The notes under the pieces were generated by a model. The model had not been told where the DNA came from. It was given only the letters and a program-made list of their open reading frames with translations, and did not search any database. The position numbers were made by a program, and so were the translations under genes. Source: Bacteriovoracaceae bacterium UBA4573 (GTDB lineage: Bacteria; Bdellovibrionota; UBA1018; UBA923). From it: a DNA stretch of 11,525 nt. Below, piece by piece: positions 1 through 7,000 of this stretch. Location: NCBI GenBank assembly GCA_002387735.1, contig DGKJ01000057.1, positions 1 through 11,525 on the forward strand, given 5' to 3'. Numbering within the stretch: the first letter of the stretch is position 1; every line of letters starts with the position of its first letter.

Positions 1-1055
1 AAACAGCGATACAAGGTCATGCGGCGTACGAGTGCAATAACACCAACATAAGAAGTAAGAACTGCACCCGAAAGCACCAAAAACGCGTCTATTCCTATCA
101 GACGCTGCAGCCAAGGCCCCCCGCTTCTGCGTGCTAGTTCCGACAGCAAAGAATTCTCGTACTCCTGGGTAGATGCCGCGCCAATCACCAAAAGCGTTAA
201 AACACAGATTAGTGGATTAAAAACTGTAATCGCAGCCCACATGTTACGAAGAGTTTTCGGAAATACTCCGGGTTTTTGTTCTTCGATAAAGTTAGCGGAA
301 CTTTCAAATCCAGAAATTCCCAACATGCCTGCGCAAAACCCCACAAAAATACCAGTCAGTGGCGACACCTGGCGCCCGGACTCGAACATTCTATCGAGGG
401 AAAACGCGAACCCATCGGTGAACACTAAGGCTACGCACGTAAGCACCAGCATGGTGAGCGAAACGATGTGAACTATAAAAATAACCACTGCGACCTTGGA
501 AGATTCCGTAATACCCACGATCGAGAGCAACGCAAACGCCCCCAATAGTGCGACCGTAGCCGGAGCCGGGTCAATACTTGGCAAAATCGAATGAAGATAA
601 TGCATCGCCTCAGTAGCGCTAATCACCGCGGTCGCGAGGTAAGAAATGATAGTTAATGTTGCGGCGCCGGCGGCTACTTTTTTGTTCGTCGTGTTTAGCA
701 AAACGGTATACGCCCCGCCATTGAGCGGAAGTGCCGCGCCGACCTCACCGTACACCTTGCGAAACCCGTAGAGCACGAGGCTCACCAGCAAAAGACCGAT
801 CGGAGCATAGATTCCGGCCACTCCAATGGTGAGCGCCGACACATAAAGCACACTTGAAGTAATGTCGTTACCGCAAATCGCGGTTGATGCGAGTTCTCCG
901 AGATGGTCGGATTGTTTGCTGCTAACGCCTAACGTTTGTATGGGAACGGACTCGTCGCCTAATTCTAATTTTGCAGCAGTGCCCCACCCGGCAAATTCCC
1001 AAGGTTCCGGGTTCGATCGTTTCCGCCAAGTTGGGTCCGTTTCGCGATTTGCCAT
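1..1055 (-). CDS. APC-superfamily amino acid permease (3' end cut off by window edge)
   Basis: Inner-membrane transporter of the amino acid-polyamine-organocation superfamily, probably moving an amino acid by proton or ion coupling; the substrate cannot be told. I translated it on the minus strand: 351 codons stay open from ATG 1055 to the window edge, so the last few transmembrane segments are missing. The N-terminus is a hydrophilic tail of about 55 residues. The first membrane helix follows with CGNDITSS at residues 61-68, the position of the unwound substrate-binding TM1 of the family. Further helices lie near 75-97, 130-155, 167-182, 188-212 and 232-250. The typical TM6 and following loop signature GFESSANFIEEQKP is at 249-262, followed by a P-KTLRNMW segment. 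An in-frame TAG three codons upstream fixes ATG 1055 as the first possible start; the ribosome site there is poor (GAGCGAG). It lies 60 bp downstream of the antiporter gene on the same strand, so the two are probably co-transcribed. Confidence 0.85.
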   Translation of the reverse strand, partial: MANRETDPTWRKRSNPEPWEFAGWGTAAKLELGDESVPIQTLGVSSKQSDHLGELASTAICGNDITSSVLYVSALTIGVAGIYAPIGLLLVSLVLYGFRKVYGEVGAALPLNGGAYTVLLNTTNKKVAAGAATLTIISYLATAVISATEAMHYLHSILPSIDPAPATVALLGAFALLSIVGITESSKVAVVIFIVHIVSLTMLVLTCVALVFTDGFAFSLDRMFESGRQVSPLTGIFVGFCAGMLGISGFESSANFIEEQKPGVFPKTLRNMWAAITVFNPLICVLTLLVIGAASTQEYENSLLSELARRSGGPWLQRLIGIDAFLVLSGAVLTSYVGVIALVRRMTLYRC

Positions 1056-1115
1056 CTCGCTCTAGCTTAACGCCGAACCAGTGGATTCCAAAGTCAAACT
1101 TTCGTTAGGTCACTA

Positions 1116-2354
1116 TCACCGTGGGTTGGCATCTTCGTCGCCCCAAGTAGCGCCCAGATTGCTTTCGGCTTCGGCCAAAAATGCGTATTCTGGAGATTTC
1201 CAAAACACCCTCATCAAGATTGGCGGCGCAAGAGTTGCTCCCACCGTGTAAATGATCACCGCTCCTACGATATCAAGCGGTACTTGAAATGTGGTTTTTA
1301 ATAACTCGGCCAACACCAAACCGAAAACTAAATTGGGCAATAGCGAGGCCGCGACGGGAAAACTTTGATGAATAGCTTCGCGCAGAGCGAGTTTGCGATG
1401 CCATACGACTGAATAAATGCGCAGTGGCAGAAACACGGCAATCATTGCGAGCCCGATTCCCAAAGATTTCAGTGAAAGTTCTTCTTTTGAAACCGACGAT
1501 CCGGCATGGAAAAAATAAAACGGAATAAAAAAACCGGAAAAAGACCGAATAGATCGCAACATCGGCTTCGACGTTAGTCGCGGCATACTGCCTTCGAAGC
1601 GCCGCGCGACAATTCCTACGACGAAAGCCCCAATCAGGTAATAAGCACCTAGTTTTTTTGTGATCATGCCCGAGAGCAGCGCGATCATGAGTAGAAAACC
1701 GAATTCAGACTTAGGGGCAGCCGGCTCCACAACTTTTGCAAAAAACTTAAACGCCAGGGGAAGCGCCAAAATAAGCAAGCCCATTCCCACCATGGCAAAC
1801 GTAAATTCCTGGGCACTCATGGAACGCACCAAAACAAACATTAAAAATAGTGCTACGATTTCCGCCGCAATCGCTTTGGAGCGAATCCAAAATTTTCCGG
1901 CCTCCGGCACGCTCGAAGTGTTGATGGTATCTAAAATAAATCCGGTCGATGGCGTGAGCAACGCGAGCCCCAACAAAACCGCAGGCCGAACATCTAACTT
2001 CAACCAATAAGTGAGTCCCACACTAGAAATAATCAGAAGCACCACACTAACAATTACGTGTTGCACTAAAAAGCGACGACTCTGACGAAGCTCGCCAAAC
2101 TCGACTTCTAACCCTGCAAACAGAAACAACGAAATGATTCCCAAAGACGAAAGGAGCTTTACCGCGTCGCTCCCGCCAAGCTCCCATTCCAAAAAAGAAG
2201 CACACACACCCATGGCAAACGCTGTAAGCGCATATGGAATTCCGAAACGAATTAAAAATCGCGGAAACACGAAGAGCGCAAATATAAGCCCCGTGTACTT
2301 AACCTCGGGTAGTGAGAGCGTGTGTAGAAACTCTGAAATAATATTCGTTGTCAT
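1116..2354 (-). CDS. CPA2-family monovalent cation:proton antiporter (KefB/NapA-like membrane domain)
   Basis: Probable Na+/H+ or K+/H+ antiporter of the inner membrane. It is 412 residues of about 12-13 hydrophobic helices, with no C-terminal nucleotide-binding (TrkA-N) domain, so it is the membrane part alone and of usual length for that. Family marks include FLFAGLEVEF at 77-86, the LLTPSTGFILD segment at 132-142 (the unwound TM4 region), LGAYYLIGAFVVGIVA at 235-250 and FIPFYFFHAGSSV at 276-288. At the TM5 position where relatives carry DD, ND or QD, the sequence reads AIAAEIVALF (161-170), leaving glutamate 165 as the only acidic candidate. The C-terminal tail is short and acidic (DEDANPR). 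The start is ATG 2354, with only a weak AAGAG-like ribosome site upstream. The gene is divergent from the HD phosphohydrolase across 49 bp and precedes the amino acid permease. The CPA2 assignment is firm; the ion specificity is not known. Confidence 0.88.
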   Translation of the reverse strand: MTTNIISEFLHTLSLPEVKYTGLIFALFVFPRFLIRFGIPYALTAFAMGVCASFLEWELGGSDAVKLLSSLGIISLFLFAGLEVEFGELRQSRRFLVQHVIVSVVLLIISSVGLTYWLKLDVRPAVLLGLALLTPSTGFILDTINTSSVPEAGKFWIRSKAIAAEIVALFLMFVLVRSMSAQEFTFAMVGMGLLILALPLAFKFFAKVVEPAAPKSEFGFLLMIALLSGMITKKLGAYYLIGAFVVGIVARRFEGSMPRLTSKPMLRSIRSFSGFFIPFYFFHAGSSVSKEELSLKSLGIGLAMIAVFLPLRIYSVVWHRKLALREAIHQSFPVAASLLPNLVFGLVLAELLKTTFQVPLDIVGAVIIYTVGATLAPPILMRVFWKSPEYAFLAEAESNLGATWGDEDANPR

Positions 2355-2380
2355 AATCGGATGATCTCTTCAAAACGCAA

Positions 2381-2400
2381 TATCTGAGGTATGCCAGATA
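2381..2400. promoter_or_regulatory. Inverted repeat TATCTG-N8-CAGATA in the divergent intergenic region
   Basis: A perfect 6-bp inverted repeat, 2381-2386 and 2395-2400, separated by 8 bp. It lies in the 49-bp gap between the divergent antiporter and HD phosphohydrolase genes and ends 3 nt before the HD start codon. Its symmetry and 20-bp span would suit a dimeric repressor that could act on both genes, or a weak RNA hairpin that holds the GAGG at 2386-2389. A 6-bp repeat can arise by chance, and no clear -35/-10 pair was recognised around it. Confidence 0.25.
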
Positions 2401-2403
2401 ATA

Positions 2404-3039
2404 ATGAATCTACTCCAAATTGAAGTACAGCTGGCAAATAAAGTCCAAGAAATTACGTCGCTGCATGTGGACCCGGCCCACGACTATTTACACTTTAAAC
2501 GCGTGGTCGCCACCTCGAAGTTTTTGTGTACCCAGGAACAAGCTCGCCTGGAGGTCGTGCTTCCTGCCGCCTGGCTCCACGACCTGGTCATCGTGCCCAA
2601 AAACGACCCCCGCCGCAAACAAGCCTCTCAACTTTCGGCCGATGCGGCGTTGGATTTTTTGCGGCACATCAAATATCCCGAAGAATTTCATAAAGACATC
2701 GCCCACGCAATCATTGCGCACAGTTTCAGCGCGGGATTCGAACCTCAAACTTTAGAAGCCAAAATCGTTCAAGACGCAGACCGACTCGATGGGTTGGGTG
2801 CCATCGGTATAGCTCGGTGTTTCGCGACCGCTGGTATTTTGGGGCGCCCCTTTTATTCGGAAAACGACCCCTTTTGTAACGAGCGCCAAAGCGACGACAC
2901 GCTCTTCACGGTAGACCACTTTTATGTCAAACTCTTCAAGACCGCCGAGACTCTAAAAACCGCGGCGGGCCGCAAAGAAGGTTTGCGGCGAGCCACGATC
3001 ATGAAAAATTTTTTAAGCGATCTCGGCTTGGAAATTTAG
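2404..3039 (+). CDS. HD-domain metal-dependent phosphohydrolase, YedJ/YpgQ-like
   Basis: Soluble cytoplasmic hydrolase of the HD superfamily, 211 residues, usual length for the YedJ/YpgQ group. Metal-ligand motifs appear in order: HDYLHFKRV at 26-34, the HD pair at His59-Asp60 (AAWLHDLV), AHSFSAGF at 105-112, and the family-specific IVQDADRLDGLGAIGIAR at 121-138 with Asp124, Asp126 and Asp129. The segment NDPF followed by DDTLFTVDHFYVKL matches, from memory, the C-terminal half of E. coli YedJ. Characterised YpgQ proteins hydrolyse nucleoside triphosphates to the monophosphate plus pyrophosphate; that activity here is inference. The start ATG 2404 has only GAGG 14 nt upstream as a ribosome site, so initiation may be weak. 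The next gene, a pyrophosphatase, begins 11 bp downstream on the same strand, and its ribosome site overlaps this stop codon, which argues for an operon. Confidence 0.9.
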   Translation: MNLLQIEVQLANKVQEITSLHVDPAHDYLHFKRVVATSKFLCTQEQARLEVVLPAAWLHDLVIVPKNDPRRKQASQLSADAALDFLRHIKYPEEFHKDIAHAIIAHSFSAGFEPQTLEAKIVQDADRLDGLGAIGIARCFATAGILGRPFYSENDPFCNERQSDDTLFTVDHFYVKLFKTAETLKTAAGRKEGLRRATIMKNFLSDLGLEI

Positions 3040-3043
3040 GGAG
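3038..3043 (+). promoter_or_regulatory. Ribosome binding site of ppa, overlapping the HD gene stop
   Basis: AGGGAG, seven nucleotides before ATG 3051, with an all-T spacer. Its first two bases are the end of the TAG stop of the upstream HD gene (3037-3039), so ribosomes ending there could re-initiate on ppa. This supports translational coupling and fixes the ppa start. Confidence 0.75.
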
Positions 3044-3050
3044 TTTTTTT

Positions 3051-3599
3051 ATGCACGCATGGCACGAAGTTGAAATCGGCAGTACCGCCCCCAAAGCAGT
3101 TGCGGCAGTCATCGAAGTACCCAAGGGTTCCAAAGTAAAATACGAACTAGACAAGCAAAGCGGACTAATTAAAGTTGATCGCGTACTTTTTAGTAGCGTG
3201 CATTACCCTGCTAACTACGGTTTCATTCCGCAAACTTATTGTGACGACCACGACCCGCTCGACATTTTGGTTTTAGGTCAAGAAGCCGTGGTGCCCCTTT
3301 CAATCATGATCGCCAAACCGATCGGCGTTATGAAAATGCTGGATCAAGGCGAGGCCGACGACAAAATCATTGCAGTGCACGCACACGATCCGGAATATTC
3401 TCATTACAATTCGATCGACGAACTATCACCGCATCGCATGATGGAAGTGAAACGTTTTTTTGAAGACTACAAAGCACTTGAGCAAAAATCCGTGGTGGTA
3501 GAAAAATTTCTTGGCCCCAAAGAGGCACTCAAAGTCATTGCTGATTCGATTCAGCTTTATAATGCCGAAATTCGACCGAAACGCGCGAATCGACGCTGA
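3051..3599 (+). CDS. ppa: Inorganic pyrophosphatase, family I
   Basis: Cytoplasmic Mg2+-dependent soluble pyrophosphatase, which hydrolyses pyrophosphate to two phosphates and so pulls nucleic acid, tRNA-charging and nucleotide-hydrolysis reactions forward. Its 182 residues are the normal bacterial length. The active-site set of E. coli PPase is complete, shifted by about one: Glu22, Lys30, Glu32, Arg44, Tyr56, Asp66, Asp68, Asp71, Asp98, Asp103, Lys105, Tyr140 and Lys141. The signature region reads DDHDPLDIL (65-73); histidine 67 stands where Gly, Asn, Ser or Asp is usual, a small departure that leaves the metal-binding aspartates untouched. The last dozen residues are strongly basic (RPKRANRR). 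ATG 3051 has a good AGGGAG site. The gene follows the HD phosphohydrolase by 11 bp, and its final 43 nt overlap the 3' end of the opposing Ca2+-ATPase gene. Confidence 0.96.
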   Translation: MHAWHEVEIGSTAPKAVAAVIEVPKGSKVKYELDKQSGLIKVDRVLFSSVHYPANYGFIPQTYCDDHDPLDILVLGQEAVVPLSIMIAKPIGVMKMLDQGEADDKIIAVHAHDPEYSHYNSIDELSPHRMMEVKRFFEDYKALEQKSVVVEKFLGPKEALKVIADSIQLYNAEIRPKRANRR

Positions 3600-6151
3600 A
3601 ACCATTTTTCAACTTCAACGGCAACAAACACCACCGACGACAAACCAAAACACCAGGCAAGTTCACTAGCTGTAAGCGCGGTCGTGCCTAAAACCGATCG
3701 CAGAAATGGCGTGTATAGACACAACAGCTGAAGCCCAATTGTTAAAACAACCGCCCCTAGAACATAAGTATTGGAAAATAACCCAATTTTAAAAAGTGAG
3801 CGGCGCTCCGAGCGAATCGCGAGCACGTGCCCCATTTGAGTGAGCGACAACACCGTGAATGCCATTGTTTGCCAGCGTTCATTACCAGTCCGATAGGCGT
3901 AAGCCAGCGTTCCCAACGTCACTCCGGCCGTGAGTAATCCTACCCACAAACTGTGTTGCCACAGGCCGCGGGAAAAAATGCTCTCCTTTGGGTCGCGTGG
4001 TGGCCGCTGCATGATGTCTTTTTCTTCGGGTTCAAATGCCAAGGCCAATCCAGGTAGCCCATCGGTCACTAGATTGATCCACAATATTTGAATTGGCAGC
4101 AGTGGGGTCGGCAAACCAAAAAATGGTGCCAAAAACAAGGTCCACAATTCGCCGGAGTTGCCCGACAATGCAAATCGCACGAACTTGCGTATGTTGTCGT
4201 ATATTCTTCGCCCTTCGCGAACGGCCGCTACGATGGTGGCAAAATTATCATCTAATAATATTAGGTGTGACGCTTCGCGGGCGACATCGGTGCCACCGCG
4301 GCCCATGGCGACTCCCACGTCGGCACGCTTGAGAGCCGGAGCATCGTTGACTCCGTCGCCCGTCATCGCCACGACTTCGCCCAACGCCTGTAAGACCTTC
4401 ACGATCTGTATTTTTTGTTCGGGCGCAACACGAGCATAAACCGCAATGGTATTTACCCGTGACTTGAGTTCTTGTTCGGTCATTTTAGAAACTTGTTCGC
4501 CAGTCACGACTTCCGAGCGCCCTTCGACTAGCAGCCCTAATTTTTCGGCGATTGCACTGGCTGTAGCAGGGTGATCTCCCGTAATCATGACCGGGCGAAT
4601 ACCGGCCTTAAAACAAAGTTCGATGGCCTCTTTAGCCTCGCATCGTGGTGGATCCATTAAACCAATTAGACCCACGTAGGTTAGACCGGTCTCCACAGTT
4701 CCAAGATCTATGACAGTCGAATCGCCAGGTTTGCGGGCATAGGCAAAAGCCAAAACACGAAACCCTTGGCGCGCTAGCTCCGCGGCTGTACTTTCGGCGG
4801 CGGCTGCTCTGAACTCACCGGCCACACTATTTATACACTGTTTGAACACCCGCTCCGGTGCGCCCTTGGTAAACACCAGTCTCTCGTGCCCAACTTGGTG
4901 AACGGTGGTCATCATTCCGCGTTCGGCAGAAAACGGGATCTCTGCGATTCGGGGACACTCTTTTTCAAGTTGAGTTTTGTCAAAGCCCGCTTCGAGTGCT
5001 GCGGCAAGCAGTGCCGTCTCCGTCGGGTCGCCCTGTAATGCGCCGTTTGCTCCAACGCTGGCGTCGTTGCTCAACGCGAGCATACGAAACAATAAGTCGT
5101 TACTTTCGGGCGCTACCGCCCGCACTTCACCAACCGTCATGCGATTTTCAGTTAAAGTGCCAGTCTTGTCGGAACAGATCGAAGTCACGGACCCTAACGC
5201 CTCGACTGCCGATAATTTTCGAACAAGTGCGTTTCGCTTACTCATTTCGCGCGCGCCCAACGCGAGCGCTACCGAAAGTACCGCCGGGAGCGCTTCAGGA
5301 ATGGCTGCAACGGCCAGACTCAACGACGTCAAAAACATCAATACCGGCGCATTGCCTCGGGCAAGTCCGACTGCAAACATAACGGCGCACAAGGCCACTA
5401 CCAGAAACGCAATATTCTTAGCAAAACGTGCAAGCTTCTTTTGAAGAGGAGTTTCAACCTCAACTTCTTTTTTTAAAAGATTCGCGATCTTTCCGAGTTC
5501 CGTGCCCATTCCAGTGCGTACGACCACTCCGGTACCGCGGCCGGCGCTAACGATCGTACCTTTAAAGGCCATATTTTTCTGATCGCCCACTGCGGCGCGC
5601 TCACTAGCCAGAACGTGTGGTACTTTTCCGACGGGCACCGACTCGCCGGTCAAGGCAGATTCGTTGATTTCGAGTGAAGCCAGCTCCACCAGACGCAAGT
5701 CGGCCGGAACCAAGTTTCCGGCCTCGAGCAACACGATATCGCCAGGAACCAATTCGTAAGACGGCACCACATGAATTTCTCCGTGTCTTCTTACCTTGGT
5801 CTGAGGCGCTACCAGGTTTTGTAGTGCCTCCATGGCGCGTTCCGCGCGATACTCTTGCACGAAACCCAAAATTCCGTTTAACAAAACAATTGCTAGAATC
5901 GCGACACTATCGTGCACTTCCCCTAGAAAAATCGCGAGAATCGCGGCGCCAAGCAAAACTAGAATTAAAACGTTGGTAAACTGCCCTAGTAAAATTCTCC
6001 ATGGGCTTTTTCGCTGCGCTTTCTCTAAGGTGTTGGACCCATAAGAAACCCTTCGGCGATCGACCTCTTCCGGGTGCAACCCACTGTGAACGCTGGTACT
6101 AAGTTCGTCGAAGGTCTCGGACTCCGACTTCATATGCCAATGCGAATTCAA
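3557..6151 (-). CDS. P-type (P2A, SERCA-like) Ca2+-transporting ATPase
   Basis: Inner-membrane pump that exports a divalent cation, most likely Ca2+, at the cost of ATP. It is 864 residues, typical for bacterial P2A pumps. Domains in order are the N-terminal cation-ATPase segment (about 10-75), the actuator loop with TGES at 168-171, TM4 IPEALPAV with Glu286, the phosphorylation site DKTGTLT with Asp328, the ATP-pocket KGAPERV at 429-435, TGDHPAT at 524-530, and the hinge TGDGVNDAP at 597-605. The SERCA ion ligands can be traced: Glu309 as Glu286, Asn768/Glu771 as Asn665/Glu668 (GNSGE), and Asn796/Thr799/Asp800 as Asn693/Thr696/Asp697 (NLVTDG). The TM8 glutamate (SERCA 908) appears as Gln772, so one of the two Ca2+ sites may be altered. 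The start is TTG 6151, chosen because AAGGAG lies six nucleotides upstream; an in-frame ATG at 6133 lacks any such site. Mn2+ or other cation transport is possible. Confidence 0.94.
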   Translation of the reverse strand: MNSHWHMKSESETFDELSTSVHSGLHPEEVDRRRVSYGSNTLEKAQRKSPWRILLGQFTNVLILVLLGAAILAIFLGEVHDSVAILAIVLLNGILGFVQEYRAERAMEALQNLVAPQTKVRRHGEIHVVPSYELVPGDIVLLEAGNLVPADLRLVELASLEINESALTGESVPVGKVPHVLASERAAVGDQKNMAFKGTIVSAGRGTGVVVRTGMGTELGKIANLLKKEVEVETPLQKKLARFAKNIAFLVVALCAVMFAVGLARGNAPVLMFLTSLSLAVAAIPEALPAVLSVALALGAREMSKRNALVRKLSAVEALGSVTSICSDKTGTLTENRMTVGEVRAVAPESNDLLFRMLALSNDASVGANGALQGDPTETALLAAALEAGFDKTQLEKECPRIAEIPFSAERGMMTTVHQVGHERLVFTKGAPERVFKQCINSVAGEFRAAAAESTAAELARQGFRVLAFAYARKPGDSTVIDLGTVETGLTYVGLIGLMDPPRCEAKEAIELCFKAGIRPVMITGDHPATASAIAEKLGLLVEGRSEVVTGEQVSKMTEQELKSRVNTIAVYARVAPEQKIQIVKVLQALGEVVAMTGDGVNDAPALKRADVGVAMGRGGTDVAREASHLILLDDNFATIVAAVREGRRIYDNIRKFVRFALSGNSGELWTLFLAPFFGLPTPLLPIQILWINLVTDGLPGLALAFEPEEKDIMQRPPRDPKESIFSRGLWQHSLWVGLLTAGVTLGTLAYAYRTGNERWQTMAFTVLSLTQMGHVLAIRSERRSLFKIGLFSNTYVLGAVVLTIGLQLLCLYTPFLRSVLGTTALTASELAWCFGLSSVVFVAVEVEKWFQRRFARFGRISAL

Positions 6152-6157
6152 ATGCGT

Positions 6158-6163
6158 CTCCTT
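6158..6163 (-). promoter_or_regulatory. Strong ribosome binding site selecting a TTG start for the Ca2+-ATPase
   Basis: Reading the minus strand, AAGGAG lies six nucleotides upstream of TTG 6151. The only nearby ATG in frame (6133) is 18 nt further in and follows sequence with no purine-rich site. The spacing and strength therefore decide for the rare TTG start. Confidence 0.75.
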
Positions 6164-6250
6164 AAATTATTTTCGCCCCGCGCCGTAATGGAATTTCAAC
6201 CTAGTGCGTTCCAGTCGTTTACCATTTTCTTTTCATAAGATAGTGTCCCT
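6164..6250. promoter_or_regulatory. Divergent promoter region between the Ca2+-ATPase and PAP2 operon
   Basis: This 120-bp gap (6152-6271) is the only sizeable non-coding stretch and must hold the promoters of both the pump and the four-gene operon if each has its own. TAAGAT at 6236-6241 could be a -10 for the plus strand, but no good -35 lies 17 bp before it. On the minus strand, TTGCTC and TATCTT are 17 bp apart but match the consensus poorly. The promoters are inferred from gene arrangement and not read from clear motifs. Confidence 0.35.
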
Positions 6251-6265
6251 TTGCTCAAGGAGCAA
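6251..6265 (+). promoter_or_regulatory. Small hairpin holding the first ribosome site of the PAP2 gene
   Basis: TTGCTC-AAG-GAGCAA is a perfect 6-bp inverted repeat with a 3-nt loop. The AAGGAG ribosome site (6257-6262) for GTG 6272 lies in its loop and right arm, so folding could reduce initiation there. A second site, AGGTGAT (6270-6276), lies outside the hairpin and serves ATG 6281. It may be chance; no leader peptide was recognised. Confidence 0.3.
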
Positions 6266-6271
6266 TAGTAG

Positions 6272-7000
6272 GTGATCCACATGCGGGCAACCATCAAAAG
6301 CTATCTCACCGACCAACGTTTTGGTGCAACATTAGAGCGCGCCCGACACTGGCTGTACCTCGCTCTCGGACTTTTCCTAACGGGACTTTTCGTCAAACTA
6401 TCTCACAACGTTTTATACGACGCCGAAGACCGCAGCTGGATTCAACATTGGGACAACGTGGTTTTGCTCTTTATCGCAGAACATCGGTCCGGCCCAGTAA
6501 CTGCGAGTCTGATCGATATCACGGCCCTGGGTTCCGTCACCATTGTTTCGCTAATTGGGTTTGTTTTTTTAACGGTATTTTATCTTCTTCGCGACAAGTG
6601 TGGAATTCTCCAACTGGTATTGGCTTCTTTTGGCGCTGGGTTTTGGACTTGGGCCTTTAAGAGCTTCGTCGAACGCCCCCGACCCACAATAGTTACCCAA
6701 TTAGTAGAAGTCACAGGGCACTCGTTTCCCAGTGGTCATTCGCTTGCGGCGGCGGCCTTGTATTTTACATTCGCTACCATGGCCGGAAAGCACTTTGGTT
6801 CGTGGCCTCGTGCGCTCGCGCTACAAGGGTTGGCCGCTCTGGTTATAGTCAGCGTAGCATTTTCACGCGTTTACCTCGGCGTCCACTACCCAAGCGATGT
6901 GATAAGTGGTGCACTTTTTGGTGCCGCCTGGGCTTACCTTGTCGCCGGTCTTGTAGCGACGATGCAAAAACACTATTTAAAACAACGGAGATCCCAATGA
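6272..7000 (+). CDS. PAP2-family membrane phosphatase
   Basis: Integral membrane acid phosphatase of the type-2 phosphatidic acid phosphatase superfamily. Members dephosphorylate lipid (pyro)phosphates such as undecaprenyl diphosphate, phosphatidic acid or phosphatidylglycerol phosphate on the periplasmic face. All three catalytic motifs are present: KSFVERPRP (130-138, the KX6RP motif), PSGH (153-156) and SRVYLGVHYPSD (198-209) with His205 and Asp209. About five to six helices are visible (near 27-42, 85-106, 112-128, 157-171, 186-198 and 211-229), with a periplasmic loop after the first. Two starts compete: GTG 6272, with AAGGAG nine nucleotides upstream and an in-frame TAG just before it, and ATG 6281, with AGGTGAT just upstream; they differ by three residues. 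The stop TGA overlaps the next gene's ATG (ATGA), which implies translational coupling. The substrate cannot be told from sequence; the downstream TMTC-like gene makes a polyprenyl lipid attractive. Confidence 0.92.
   Translation: MIHMRATIKSYLTDQRFGATLERARHWLYLALGLFLTGLFVKLSHNVLYDAEDRSWIQHWDNVVLLFIAEHRSGPVTASLIDITALGSVTIVSLIGFVFLTVFYLLRDKCGILQLVLASFGAGFWTWAFKSFVERPRPTIVTQLVEVTGHSFPSGHSLAAAALYFTFATMAGKHFGSWPRALALQGLAALVIVSVAFSRVYLGVHYPSDVISGALFGAAWAYLVAGLVATMQKHYLKQRRSQ

Noticed and set aside
241..471. Plus-strand open frames at 241-471 and 862-1065
   Set aside because: Both are antisense to the amino acid permease, whose frame is continuous and carries family motifs.
1090..1102. AAAGT-CAA-ACTTT inverted repeat between the antiporter and permease genes, considered as a terminator
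   Set aside because: A 5-bp AT-rich stem with no T-tract is too weak; the two genes are more likely one transcript.
1660..2010. 116-residue plus-strand frame opposite the CPA2 antiporter
   Set aside because: It is the complement of conserved membrane helices, has no recognisable motif and no ribosome site.
4977..5444. 155-residue open frame on the plus strand within the Ca2+-ATPase gene
   Set aside because: It is rich in Ser, Ala, Thr and Asn without any domain pattern, and lies opposite a well-conserved pump region, so it is an antisense shadow.
6802..6996. Extension of the cytochrome b561 frame upstream to ATG 6802 (280 residues)
   Set aside because: The extra 65 residues lie inside the PAP2 gene, are rich in Arg and Cys like a shadow frame, and the family starts near the MSDYNFKRH residues, which have a proper GGAG site.
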